Source of the DNA: Negativicutes bacterium
GTDB lineage: Bacteria; Bacillota_C; Negativicutes; Acidaminococcales; Acidaminococcaceae
Direction: 5' to 3'
Length of the DNA: 17,395 bases
NCBI GenBank assembly: GCA_009930275.1
Contig: RZYP01000031.1
Coordinates: 1 to 17,395 of the forward strand
Under the pieces are notes generated by a model. That model was given only the letters and a program-made list of their open reading frames with translations, was not told the DNA's origin and ran no database searches. The first letter of the stretch is position 1. Every line of letters starts with the position of its first letter. Below, one piece after another: positions 1 through 8,486 of this stretch. The position numbers and the translations under genes are program-made.

Positions 1-84
1 CCTAGAAAATGCCTTGGGTTTAAGACACCCTATGAAGTTTTTTTAGAAGACGCCAATACCCAAGGACTGGGTGTTGCACTTTGA
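1..84 (+). CDS. IS30-family transposase, C-terminal end only (partial)
   Basis: Plus-strand frame 1 is open from the window edge to a TGA at 82-84 and encodes 27 residues. They contain RKCLGFKTPYEVFLE near the start and end in GVAL. A run of the form RPRK-LGF-TPYEVF followed by a short tail ending in VAL is the characteristic C-terminus of IS30-family DDE transposases, just after the catalytic domain. Only the tail is visible; the catalytic core lies left of the window. The gene runs opposite to the surrounding operon and ends about 13 bases before pglZ sequence begins, as expected for an IS30 member whose transposase stops close to the terminal inverted repeat. Family assignment rests on this short but distinctive motif, recognised from memory rather than by a search. 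Confidence 0.82.
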   Translation, partial: PRKCLGFKTPYEVFLEDANTQGLGVAL

Positions 85-97
85 ACTTGAAACCGCG
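1..97 (+). mobile_element. Right end of an IS30-family insertion sequence
   Basis: The transposase tail (1-84) is followed by a short segment ending near 97, including TTGCACTTTGAACTTGAA (74-91), which should contain the terminal inverted repeat. From 98 upward the minus strand reads as good PglZ sequence. Below 98 the same frame turns into unrelated residues and stops at 20-22, because it is reading antisense through the transposase gene. The junction is placed at 97/98 because the last PglZ-like residues are QYNFH; an error of a few bases is likely. The left end and the target duplication are outside the window. Confidence 0.78.
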
Positions 98-781
98 ATG
101 AAAATTATATTGAGAACGACATATCTCGACAAACGCCTGCCATTCATTGTCGCCAGTTCTGTTCCGGTATTTGTCTGCGTCATCAATCCATTCTAAAATC
201 TGTCGTCGCGGGTCTCCAACCAGAAGTTTTTTGAAAAATTCGGCATCAAGGCGTTTGCCCTTTAGGGGTTTGACATCTTCATCCAGAAGGCGATCAAGAG
301 CAAGCTGGAGAGCTTGTTTGGTCTCGTTGTCCTGGGCAACGTCCAGGCTTAAACCGCCTTGGGCGGACTTGAGAAAGGCCAGGACAGTCCAATCCTTGGC
401 ATTCGTTTGATTCCAGATCGTGCCCCGGTATTGTAATTCGGCCAGAGGTTTGAGGTGGTCTGGACAATTTTCAACAGCGCGTAAGTCTTGGCGACTCACA
501 CCGGGAAGATAGAAAATTGGTGTCTGACCCTGCTGCACAGAGGCTGTGAGTAGTGTGTTGGCAAGGATGCATCGTAACCAGATGGCAGGGCCTGTTCGCT
601 TGTCGGGATTATAGTCTCCAAGGACGAATAAATCCGGCATTTTGTTACGGAGGCGAGGTATGACAGATTGCCACTGATGATCGTGATCCGGCCATAGGAT
701 ACAGGTAGGTGCAACTTGGATTTCCGGATTGAAGACAGCGGCATCGCGGACTGTTTTCAGGAGATGATCAAGCACCCTCAT
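98..781 (-). pseudogene. pglZ: pglZ (BREX-1 phosphatase, type B), N-terminal fragment cut by an IS
   Basis: The N-terminal ~228 residues match PglZ type B: VLDHLL at the start, then GDYNPDKRTGPAIWLRC, FYLPGVSRQDLRAVE, LAELQYRGTIW and KDWTVLAFLKS. PglZ is a core BREX protein with an alkaline-phosphatase-like domain and is normally several hundred residues longer. That domain is not in this fragment. The frame continues past 98 only through IS DNA and stops at 20-22, which would add about 25 foreign residues. The ATG at 781 is preferred over an in-frame TTG at 787 because a GAGG sits about 8 bases before it. It begins 25 bases after the DUF3644 gene. The remainder of pglZ may lie beyond the IS, so this is an insertional disruption rather than a point frameshift. 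Confidence 0.85.
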
Positions 782-806
782 GCGCAAAGCCTCGCTGTAG
801 TAAAAC

Positions 807-1787
807 TCATGAATACTTTTCCTTGTTTTCGTGACAATGTTTCCGTGTCACATCAACCCATCGCTCGTACCAATGCCAAAGTTTTCCTGCCACCAAAGTG
901 CCATAGCCTTTGGCTACATTTTTGGCATCATGAGATTGCCAAAGTAGTGTGTGATGATGGACTGAAAACCGAGGAAAACCTTCAGCTTTCATCTTATCTA
1001 CAATCTGTTTGGGCAGGTATTTTTTCTTTTCGGTCTCTTTGATTACTGCGTATTCTTTATTCACAGCATCGGCCAAGGCCGAATCACTTTTTACAAATTC
1101 GATGACTCGGTCAGCCTGGCCTTTGTGATTGGCTGTTTTTGGAACGAATAAGATACGATAGGCATAGTGTGGACTTGAGAATTCCTCGTCCGATAATTCA
1201 TCATCAAAATGCGTGATATAGCCTTGGATGTTCGCTGGTAATCCTGGGTGTTCTTCGAGCAGTTCTTTTTGTTCTGTCGAGATCGTTGAAAACTGAAGGC
1301 TAAAGGAGAGGTGTTTTTCTATTCCGTTGTCTGCCCCGAACAATTTCTTGATGTAGTTATTATAGTTGAGCCCACATGCTTGAAAACGAGCGCTTAAAAT
1401 ATCGTCAATTCGAGTTGTCATTTGGTGTTCGATTTCATGGCGTAACCCGATAAGAAAGCGAAGATTATTCGCCGTGTCCTGATCAATCGGCGACTTAGCA
1501 TCATTGAGGCAACGTTCAAGCTCCCAATATTTGTATGCACCATGCTTGGTCTTATCGAATTCACGACGTTTACCTTTTTGCTGGTAATATCGGTACTCAA
1601 TTTTCTGGTTACGGAAATAGGAGTGGAGAAGATAGGTCCATGCGATGATCATCAGCACCACATAAGATTCTGTCTTGAAGCTGATATTGGGGTTATTAAA
1701 GATCTGTACGGCTGCCAGGGCTGCTTCTCGGGATTTCTTGAGCAATTCGCTTTTGATGGAACCAACACGTCGAATCCGTTTGTTCAT
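807..1787 (-). CDS. DUF3644 protein with RxxxxH motif, probable HEPN-type RNase/effector
   Basis: The N-terminus matches DUF3644: SREAALAAVQIFNNP at residues 19-33, then TESYVVLMIIAW. Residues 116-121 read RHEIEH, an Rx4H arrangement like the catalytic motif of HEPN ribonucleases. HEPN activity is my inference from the motif and an all-helical look, not established here. The C-terminal third (KQIVDKMKAEGFPRFSVHHH onward, rich in His and Trp) resembles a small nucleic-acid-binding module. No signal peptide or membrane segment is seen. The chosen ATG at 1787 overlaps the stop of the upstream QxK gene as ATGA; a longer reading from 1817 would give 336 residues. The coupling suggests a two-component module made at matched levels, inserted in the BREX operon between pglX and pglZ. 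Confidence 0.72.
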   Translation of the reverse strand: MNKRIRRVGSIKSELLKKSREAALAAVQIFNNPNISFKTESYVVLMIIAWTYLLHSYFRNQKIEYRYYQQKGKRREFDKTKHGAYKYWELERCLNDAKSPIDQDTANNLRFLIGLRHEIEHQMTTRIDDILSARFQACGLNYNNYIKKLFGADNGIEKHLSFSLQFSTISTEQKELLEEHPGLPANIQGYITHFDDELSDEEFSSPHYAYRILFVPKTANHKGQADRVIEFVKSDSALADAVNKEYAVIKETEKKKYLPKQIVDKMKAEGFPRFSVHHHTLLWQSHDAKNVAKGYGTLVAGKLWHWYERWVDVTRKHCHENKEKYS

Positions 1788-3079
1788 TGCACCGTATCCT
1801 GAATTTTCTGTTGCCATGCCAGCACCACGGCTCTGTTTCCTCTCGCCACTTCATGAATAATTGTTCTTAATGCCGCTGTCTCCGCCCTGTGTGTTCCGAT
1901 ATAACCAGATCGAATCAAGCCAAGAATGTCGGCTTCTCGGAGATAGGTTCCATCCAAGGTTTCGTAACTGAGACGAATTCCACCCTTCGGGCCTTTGGCT
2001 TCAGGGGCGGCAAGGATCTGTTGCAGATGGTCAAAAGAGATTAAAAAAGACTGATGTGTGTCGTCTACAATCTTTCGTTTTACAAATTTAAAGAAAAATG
2101 GATTGCGGTTCATCCTGTAGTCGCTCAATGAGCAGTTAACGTCTGGGAGTCGCATCCGTGTGATTTCATCGTTCAATTGCCGGTCAGGACGAAACAACCA
2201 ATCAACGTTGTCGTTATCTTGCTTCTCTTCTTCCAGCATCTTGTACTGGACCATAACAATGTTGCCTCTGGTTTCATTAATGTAGATGAGGTCAACACCT
2301 AGCATCTGCTCCAATGGCAGTTTGTTGGCGGTGTAAATTGACAGTCGCTCATTGTGTTTTTGAAAAACAGCGTATCCTGTCACGTCCGAGGTGATCACAT
2401 CAAATCCAGGAAGACATGAAGCATCATGATGGACTACATTATCTTCATAGAGATGAGCCCCGGTCAGTCCGAGGCCGGAGGATGCGTCTTTTTTTAGTAC
2501 AACATGGGTTGGTATGGCATTGCTTGTGATTCCAAAAGCGGCCATTGCTAAATGAATAGCGTCTTCTTGCGCCCAAAGTTTATCTGGTACTCGCCGCATA
2601 CCTGGCAAAAGGGAAAGCGTCGTATCGAGAGCAACTTGATTTTTAGCATTTGAAGCCAGGATTTCGACAATATGAGCACTGAGTTTGGGGGAAAGGCTTG
2701 TAATCCCTCCTTCGTCAGGTAGGCGTTCAAGCAGCAAACGCTTCATCCGGGAGTCAGAAGTCAGTGTTTTTATGTCTTGCAGAGAATCCGGATGCAAGAC
2801 ACGCAGTTTTTTGAGGGTAAGCCGAGAATCAAACGTGCTCACGGCAGTTTTACGGATGGCTGTGGCCATATAGCAGTTGGTTGCATCGCCGTCTTGTATT
2901 TCTAGCAAGCAAACCGTTGGTAGTTTAATAGCTCGAAGTGCAGAGTGTGGTCTTACCAACGTAAGGTGTTCGAAGCCCTGGCGCGAGTTGTGTAAAGATT
3001 CTGAATACAGCGCATCAAAGCGAATCAAGATCATGGGTTTTTTCTGCACCCAAGTTGCGATCTTGACGGCGACACTCAT
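1784..3079 (-). CDS. Unknown-family protein with D...QxK nuclease-like motif, partner of DUF3644 gene
   Basis: I cannot name this family. Counting from the ATG at 3079 (431 codons), residues 263-280 read VDLIYINETRGN followed by IVMVQYK. This gives an Asp (263) on a hydrophobic strand and a Q-x-K (278-280) on the next, the pattern of PD-(D/E)xK nucleases of the Mrr QxK subtype. Shortly after comes LFRPDRQLNDEITRM. Upstream residues 217-219 are HHD. A nuclease role is inferred from the motif alone. The gene starts 118 bases after the HNH gene and its stop overlaps the DUF3644 start (ATGA). A GTG at 3115 would add 12 residues but has no visible ribosome site; GAGAAG lies upstream of the ATG chosen. 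No transmembrane segments are seen. Confidence 0.62.
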   Translation of the reverse strand: MSVAVKIATWVQKKPMILIRFDALYSESLHNSRQGFEHLTLVRPHSALRAIKLPTVCLLEIQDGDATNCYMATAIRKTAVSTFDSRLTLKKLRVLHPDSLQDIKTLTSDSRMKRLLLERLPDEGGITSLSPKLSAHIVEILASNAKNQVALDTTLSLLPGMRRVPDKLWAQEDAIHLAMAAFGITSNAIPTHVVLKKDASSGLGLTGAHLYEDNVVHHDASCLPGFDVITSDVTGYAVFQKHNERLSIYTANKLPLEQMLGVDLIYINETRGNIVMVQYKMLEEEKQDNDNVDWLFRPDRQLNDEITRMRLPDVNCSLSDYRMNRNPFFFKFVKRKIVDDTHQSFLISFDHLQQILAAPEAKGPKGGIRLSYETLDGTYLREADILGLIRSGYIGTHRAETAALRTIIHEVARGNRAVVLAWQQKIQDTVQ

Positions 3080-3130
3080 CCGATTGCTTCTCGCTGAAGG
3101 GTACGATTCTGCCACAAAATATAGGCAGGA

Positions 3131-3191
3131 GTAATCACGTCTCCCAGATTTGCGACACGGGCATTAAAAATCATATTTTGGAGATGATTAC
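3131..3191 (-). other. Imperfect inverted repeat between the two accessory modules
   Basis: GTAATCACGTCTCC (3131-3144) pairs with GGAGATGATTAC (3180-3191) except for a 2-base bulge, giving a 12-bp stem with a ~35-base loop. It lies between the HNH gene stop (3198) and the next gene start (3079). No T-tract follows, so it is not a standard terminator. It could be an mRNA processing or attenuation structure, or a trace of insertion of the downstream pair. Confidence 0.35.
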
Positions 3192-3197
3192 ACTCTT

Positions 3198-3797
3198 TCA
3201 TAACATCCCCTGACGCTTTGCTTCGGCCCAGACAAAAGGAGAATAGCTACGCAAGTAATCCTCTGGATACCCTTTTTCGAAATAGTTCTGAAAATGTCGT
3301 GCTCTAATCTCACGATTTCCAGGATCATCGAGTCCCAAACGCGTGATTGTAGTATCAATTTTTTGAGTTAATTTTTTTGATAAACCCGGAGAGGGATAAA
3401 TGCGCCCGCTGACCAGTTCTAGACGGAACCAGTCATTTTTGACCTCAAAGGGATCGATCACATCATCATATTCCCTCTTGCGGCTATTCATTCTGGAGCA
3501 TGCGAGTCGGTAATTACTCCATTCGTAAGCCAAGTCCGCTTGTTGAGATTTTGCTACAAAGTGATCGACTGATCCTCCACCGGTGCCTCGCTCAAAAAAA
3601 ATAGCCAGGTAAGCACAGCAGCCTTTGTAGCATGCATGCATGTCATCGAGACAATTACGCCAATAAGGCTCGATGGTCGTTTTTGGCGGAAGCGGCTGGT
3701 CAAGGGCGATCTTCTTTTTTCGCAACCAGGCAATACCTTTCCGGCGAACATTCTTATTGAATGAAGCCGGCTCTGGTTGGGCGTCGACATGAATCAT
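3198..3797 (-). CDS. HNH endonuclease, Septu PtuB-like
   Basis: This 199-residue protein carries an HNH nuclease core in its middle: CCAY at 60-63, SVDHF at 76-80 (D78, H79), EWSNYRLAC at 92-100 and RMNSRK at 102-107, then DVIDPF. The DHF...EWSN-RLAC-RMNSRK layout is that of small HNH proteins paired with AAA ATPases, including PtuB of Septu and of retron-linked Septu modules. Such nucleases cut DNA or RNA once their ATPase partner senses infection. The ATG at 3797 overlaps the ATPase stop as ATGA, so I prefer it to the longer reading from 3833. Oddity: where many relatives have CxYC (a second Zn-binding Cys), this one has CAYL. Alternative: the HNH half of another ATPase/HNH system. Confidence 0.75.
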   Translation of the reverse strand: MIHVDAQPEPASFNKNVRRKGIAWLRKKKIALDQPLPPKTTIEPYWRNCLDDMHACYKGCCAYLAIFFERGTGGGSVDHFVAKSQQADLAYEWSNYRLACSRMNSRKREYDDVIDPFEVKNDWFRLELVSGRIYPSPGLSKKLTQKIDTTITRLGLDDPGNREIRARHFQNYFEKGYPEDYLRSYSPFVWAEAKRQGML

Positions 3798-5074
3798 GAC
3801 AACCATCCTTTCTTTTCTGCCACGTATCGCCAACGCATCCAGAACGGGTCGGTATCTGAAAGCACCTCTCGCAGTCGCTGATCCAAGGCTTTGGCTTGAA
3901 TCTTACTGAAATTTTCATCACTTAAAGCCAGGGCTGCCTCTTCGAGTATTCTTTCGGCATCAAGAGAATAGCCGGACTTCATATCAAATGCTTCGCTGGT
4001 CAACCAGCCGCGCACATCGCCTTGTCTAACGAACGGTCTGCGTGTCAGCAGGACGCGATTGTCAATTAGGTCAAGGTCAAACCAGGCGTCCTGAATAGGG
4101 TCAAAAAGCGGTTCGACCGAAGCCATGATCAACGGGGAGTGAGTTACGGCTATCAATTGTACATCTGATGAAGTCATCAAATTGCCCATAACTTTCATCA
4201 AGGCGGGTATCACCGTACGCTGCCATTTCGGATGTAGGTGCGACTCCACCTCGTCCACTAAAAAAACTGTTTTAGTATCAGGCTCTTCTCCCAAAAATTC
4301 TTTGGCCTTCAAGTGCTCCTCCCAGCACCAAACTAGGAAATAAGCCAATGAAATAATACGTCGCATGCCGGATGATGCGTGAACCACGGCCACTTCCTGT
4401 CCATACGGCATTTTCAAGGTAGGCATGTCGCGTACATCATCCAGGCTGATGCGCGTTAAGCCACCCGGCACCAGCTTTTCGTCTGCGGAAGGAGACAAGA
4501 CCTCCAAGACGGAAGCCAAAGAATCAAAGGCACGGCCTTTTTCCTTTTGCCAGCCAGCCCAATCACGAATCAGTCCGTTACAGAGCCAAGTTCCATCTTC
4601 ACGTTGTAGACCATCCCAAACTTCCTTGGGACTAAAAATATAAGCTGCTGGCCGGTCTGTGTTTTTTTTGCTTTTTGATTTCCAATAGTTGCGGGCAGGG
4701 TCCCAGACTGCGAAGCTGCCGTCTGCCAAAGCATAAAAAACTAAGCCAGGATTGGCAGGCCGCCCTTGTTTTACCGTCCAGCTTTCTGCTCTCGGGTCGA
4801 AACTGCTTTTGGTCTCCATGATTTTGGAGACAGCAGAGAATGAAAAGTCAATTTCTGCGGGTTGCTTCTTGTCTGTGGGCAAGGCCACCTTGCCAGAAGT
4901 TAATTTAGGATTCAGTTCTGCGGGCCATTTGCGGGTCATGGTCCACCAAGCAATATCCAGAAGAAAACTTTTACCGAGGCCATTGTCGCCGGTCAGCAGG
5001 TTCAGGCGCTTACCAAATTCCAGTTCCATCTTTGGAGAAGGACCGACATTGGACATTTTGAGATGTTTAATCAT
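3794..5074 (-). CDS. AAA (ABC/OLD-like) ATPase, Septu PtuA-like
   Basis: The 426-residue protein starts like RecF/SMC-type ATPases (IKHLKMSNVGP) and has Walker A GDNGLGKS (29-36), an ABC-signature-like ASSGMRR (233-239), Walker B FLVDE (271-275) followed by ESHLHP, and a switch His in THSPLI (311-316). The long insertion between Walker A and the signature includes many Trp and Lys. The immediate HNH partner and length suggest PtuA of Septu: the ATPase would control the nuclease. Its ATG overlaps the pglX stop (ATGA), and its own stop overlaps the HNH start, so all three are translationally coupled. It could instead belong to another OLD/AAA_15-type defence ATPase group; the pairing is certain, the Septu label is a judgement. 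Confidence 0.78.
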   Translation of the reverse strand: MIKHLKMSNVGPSPKMELEFGKRLNLLTGDNGLGKSFLLDIAWWTMTRKWPAELNPKLTSGKVALPTDKKQPAEIDFSFSAVSKIMETKSSFDPRAESWTVKQGRPANPGLVFYALADGSFAVWDPARNYWKSKSKKNTDRPAAYIFSPKEVWDGLQREDGTWLCNGLIRDWAGWQKEKGRAFDSLASVLEVLSPSADEKLVPGGLTRISLDDVRDMPTLKMPYGQEVAVVHASSGMRRIISLAYFLVWCWEEHLKAKEFLGEEPDTKTVFLVDEVESHLHPKWQRTVIPALMKVMGNLMTSSDVQLIAVTHSPLIMASVEPLFDPIQDAWFDLDLIDNRVLLTRRPFVRQGDVRGWLTSEAFDMKSGYSLDAERILEEAALALSDENFSKIQAKALDQRLREVLSDTDPFWMRWRYVAEKKGWLS

Positions 5075-8000
5075 GATGAACTTTCCTTCGCCTCCTTTGC
5101 GGCGCGTTTTTCGGCCAGGGTCAGATGATGATCGTTAATTCGGTCACCCTTGAAAACAGGATACCAGGGAGCGGATTCCACATCCTTGCCCCGGTCTTTG
5201 TCCCATTTGATGTTGGGTTTGTCGCGAAGGATGCCTGCTCCTTTTTTGCCAACATCGGGGACGGTCATGAAGGGGCGGATGTTGAGGCGGACGCCGTCGT
5301 TGAGGTCCGGGTTCCAGCCAATGGGTTGTTTGTCGAGAGGCTTCCAGCGCACGAAGATGTCGTAGGGCTTCTCGCCTTCCAGGATCAGTTCCAAGCTTTT
5401 TTTCAATGTTTCGGCGGCGGCGAGTTTTTCCGCTGCCCCGTCCACACCGTTGGCGATGTCCTGTTTTTGACGGGTGATCCAGTCTCCAAGATAGGTGTAG
5501 GTCAGGGTTTCGAGGTTTTTGTAGTCGAGTTTATGGTAGTTGACCAAGGCGGCAAAACCATCTCGGAGGCCGTCCCAGATGTGCCAGATGAAGGGGCGGT
5601 GCTGAAAGAGTTTGCAATGCTGGGTGAAGAATTTTTCGCGGAGCCAAATTTCCAATTTTTTGCCTGCGCAATCAGCCTGACTCAAGAGTTGCTTCAAGGT
5701 GTCAGAAGACCATTCATCACCATAGGCTGCAACCAGAAGATTGAAAAGGCGATCGGCAGCGGATGCTTCACTGCTTACTGAAGGAATGCAGACAATGCCA
5801 TCTTCGTCGGCATAGTTTGCAAGAACCTCGCAGCGATTGACCCATTCGCGCTGGTTGCTGGCCAAATCCATATTGCCATCCAACTCGGCAGGCCAGCGGT
5901 ATCCGAGGAGGCGATTGACAGCGACGTGCAACGGATCATCGCAGTTTGCAGGATGGCCACTAAACAGCCATTGAGATGGGTCTATAGAAAATGGTGTGGG
6001 AAGAGTTTCTTTACATTTCCATTCATTTAGATTCACACGCACCTTTCCAGCAGTAGCATTTGTCAAGCTGAGTTTTTGGTCTAATGCCCTCACATCTTCT
6101 TTGAACTTATCTGAGATACAGTAGCTCCACAATGCGTCAATATTATTTTCGTCATTTGGAGAAATAGTGATTAAATTATTGTCAAATTTTTCACCGAAGT
6201 ATGGTGTTGCTCTTAATCCAATTCTAGTTATGGCTACACCTTTTTTGCCCCAGTTGAGGTTTCCACTTTCATGCATATCATGAAGACGGTCACGATTTTC
6301 CTTGGCAAATTTATGCAACCTACCAGTAGCATGTTCCCAATGAATTATCTGCTCGCGACCTAAGGGGATGCCTTCGCCTGAATATCCGTCTAGAAAATAT
6401 TGCCAGTCATCTTGAAATTCTCCAATTTCCCAAAAATAAAAAATATAAGAATTTCTATCTCCCGTGATTAATCCTTGATACGGGTTGGCATATTTGGAGA
6501 GCAATTCACCCGTTTCTGAAACATCTTCGAACACTACCCGTGAATCAGGGTTTGCCAATTGTTTTACTTGCTCAACGCTCTTGATTTCTGACACTAGCAA
6601 CTGTGCTGCCTTTTCAGCGGCAGTGCGGGGGGCAGAAACATCCGTTCCGCGCATTAAATTGTTGTACTCAACATTGCGCAAAAGCGATTCAGATTTATTT
6701 GTTGATTTGCCACGACTAAGGCTGATTAAAATTGCTTTTACTACTTCCCCATTGATTGTTTCAAAAGCCCCCGACCCCAAACGGGCAATTATATGCCATG
6801 CATTATTTTTCAGCAACTTCTCGCGGAATTTCTTGTAGCTGTAAAGGAAGAGCCAGTTCTGCGGCAATACAATATTTGAAGTCCCTCCTTTAACACAAAA
6901 CTCTAAGCATCGATCAAGGAATACAGTTGCGAGATCATTTTTAGCGGCAGGGTAATACTCTTCGCAAAAATCAAACAGCTTTCCAGTGTGTTTACTTCGT
7001 CCGAGATACGGAACATTTGTAATAACCAAATGATATTTCCCGCTCAAAAGCTGCGCTGCTTTGGCGATGCCTTGAGCAATGACACCAGCCTCGTGCTTTT
7101 CCAGCGCGTCTTCCTGGGCCAGTATTTTGGTGAGGATTGGGGCCAGGCTCTCCATATCCACCAGATTGGCAGCGATGCTTTTGGATGGATTGAGCAGACT
7201 GCCTAATACCGGGGCATGCCGAAATTCATCATGGATAAGCGCCAAAGCGTTGCGCAATTTGCTGTGTTCCGGAGCCAGGCTGGTCCACGCTTCCTTATCC
7301 GCGCCAACGGCCAACCCGGAACAGGCTACATGCAATTCCGGCAATACCCGGTAGCCGCCAGCACCCGGATATTTCCAGGCCGTTATGGCCAGGGCAAAAG
7401 CGGCCAATTCCACGCAGCGTTTGTCCAGTTCTAAACCATGGATGTTTTCTGATAAGACCCTATCCACAGTTTCGCGGGCACTCAAACCTTCAAAAAACAT
7501 GCGCATAGGCACAAGCATCAAAAAAGCCGCCACTAGAAAATGACCAGACCCACAACAAGGGTCGAGCGCTTTGAATTCAACCAGATTTTGCGGCCATTCG
7601 GAAAAATCCCCCGCCGCTGGCGTCCACGATTCATCATCGTTTCGGATAAAGCGCAGGTATTCCAGCGGCATCCCCGGAAGTGCGGCCTTTTCTCGCAATT
7701 CCTCTTCGTTTTGCGCTGTCCGCAAGTCATCTGCGGATAATCGCCTCGCCGCCCACCAAGCGCCCAAGGAATTATCCAGCAGAAAAGCGACCATGTAGGG
7801 CTCGGTAAAAAGTTGGGTCACGGCGGGCAGTTCCCGTGCGCCGATCTTGACCTCGGAAGCATTAACCTCTTCTTTGCGCTTGCTCTGCCAAAACTGGTAG
7901 ACCCAACCAAGAGAATCTGACGCGGTGAAAACATCTGCGGGTAAGTCGGCAATGAGCCGTTCCAGACTGCGCTGGTGTTCAGGGGATAACTTCAATTTGA

Positions 8001-8445
8001 AAACAACCGAATCCGTGCGAAATATCTGAGGCAGCATGGCTGCGGCTAGGCTAGCGGCTAGCTCCCATTCATTAGTGAAGCCTTCACCTTCGGTCAGTTC
8101 CGCGCATTCTTCCAAGGTGACGGCTACGCCATCGAACATGAGCAGATCATTCTCGGCCAGGAAGCGGGCAAAAAGCATGCGATGCCAATGTTCGTAGGCC
8201 ACCTCTTCCAGGAGGCGGGTTATTTCCTGCTCACCTTTGGCAGAGCGACTATCTCCAAGTTGCCGCCCGTGGGCACGCAGCCTGCGGCGCAAGTCCTTTT
8301 GATCATCAGAAAGATGCATAAAAGGATTAGCCTCACCAACTCCAAGTTGTTCCAGACAAGCCTTGGCCGCATTCTCAGCGATGTCGCGGGCTGATTTAAC
8401 GGTTTTCTCCAAATCGTTGCGAAGGGCTTTAGCGAGAGGCTGCAA
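5071..8445 (-). CDS. pglX: PglX, BREX adenine-specific DNA methyltransferase
   Basis: A long (1124-codon) N6-adenine methyltransferase of the PglX family, the BREX enzyme that marks host DNA at an asymmetric site and is needed for self/non-self discrimination. From the start used here, SAM-binding motif I (DPCCGSGHF) is near residues 295-303, and the catalytic motif IV region (LVITNVPYLGRSK) is near 473-485. It is followed by KNDLATVFLDRC and VLPQNWLFLYSYKKFRE, typical of this group. Motif IV reads NVPY rather than NPPY. Both candidate starts are TTG. The one at 8445 has AGGAG eight bases upstream and is preferred to the one at 8469 (1132 residues), which has none. It lies 41 bases after the small orphan and its stop overlaps the ATPase start. 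Confidence 0.93.
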   Translation of the reverse strand: MQPLAKALRNDLEKTVKSARDIAENAAKACLEQLGVGEANPFMHLSDDQKDLRRRLRAHGRQLGDSRSAKGEQEITRLLEEVAYEHWHRMLFARFLAENDLLMFDGVAVTLEECAELTEGEGFTNEWELAASLAAAMLPQIFRTDSVVFKLKLSPEHQRSLERLIADLPADVFTASDSLGWVYQFWQSKRKEEVNASEVKIGARELPAVTQLFTEPYMVAFLLDNSLGAWWAARRLSADDLRTAQNEEELREKAALPGMPLEYLRFIRNDDESWTPAAGDFSEWPQNLVEFKALDPCCGSGHFLVAAFLMLVPMRMFFEGLSARETVDRVLSENIHGLELDKRCVELAAFALAITAWKYPGAGGYRVLPELHVACSGLAVGADKEAWTSLAPEHSKLRNALALIHDEFRHAPVLGSLLNPSKSIAANLVDMESLAPILTKILAQEDALEKHEAGVIAQGIAKAAQLLSGKYHLVITNVPYLGRSKHTGKLFDFCEEYYPAAKNDLATVFLDRCLEFCVKGGTSNIVLPQNWLFLYSYKKFREKLLKNNAWHIIARLGSGAFETINGEVVKAILISLSRGKSTNKSESLLRNVEYNNLMRGTDVSAPRTAAEKAAQLLVSEIKSVEQVKQLANPDSRVVFEDVSETGELLSKYANPYQGLITGDRNSYIFYFWEIGEFQDDWQYFLDGYSGEGIPLGREQIIHWEHATGRLHKFAKENRDRLHDMHESGNLNWGKKGVAITRIGLRATPYFGEKFDNNLITISPNDENNIDALWSYCISDKFKEDVRALDQKLSLTNATAGKVRVNLNEWKCKETLPTPFSIDPSQWLFSGHPANCDDPLHVAVNRLLGYRWPAELDGNMDLASNQREWVNRCEVLANYADEDGIVCIPSVSSEASAADRLFNLLVAAYGDEWSSDTLKQLLSQADCAGKKLEIWLREKFFTQHCKLFQHRPFIWHIWDGLRDGFAALVNYHKLDYKNLETLTYTYLGDWITRQKQDIANGVDGAAEKLAAAETLKKSLELILEGEKPYDIFVRWKPLDKQPIGWNPDLNDGVRLNIRPFMTVPDVGKKGAGILRDKPNIKWDKDRGKDVESAPWYPVFKGDRINDHHLTLAEKRAAKEAKESSS

Positions 8446-8486
8446 AATATTGACTCCTGTACTGTGCAAATGGCTGAAATAGAAAA

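Noticed and set aside
20..130. pglZ broken by a point frameshift or homopolymer error
   Set aside because: None of the three frames restores PglZ similarity below position 98, while the opposite strand reads cleanly as an IS30 transposase tail; insertion explains it better.
5125..5781. 218-codon plus-strand ORF
   Set aside because: Antisense shadow of pglX; the conserved methyltransferase on the other strand explains its openness.
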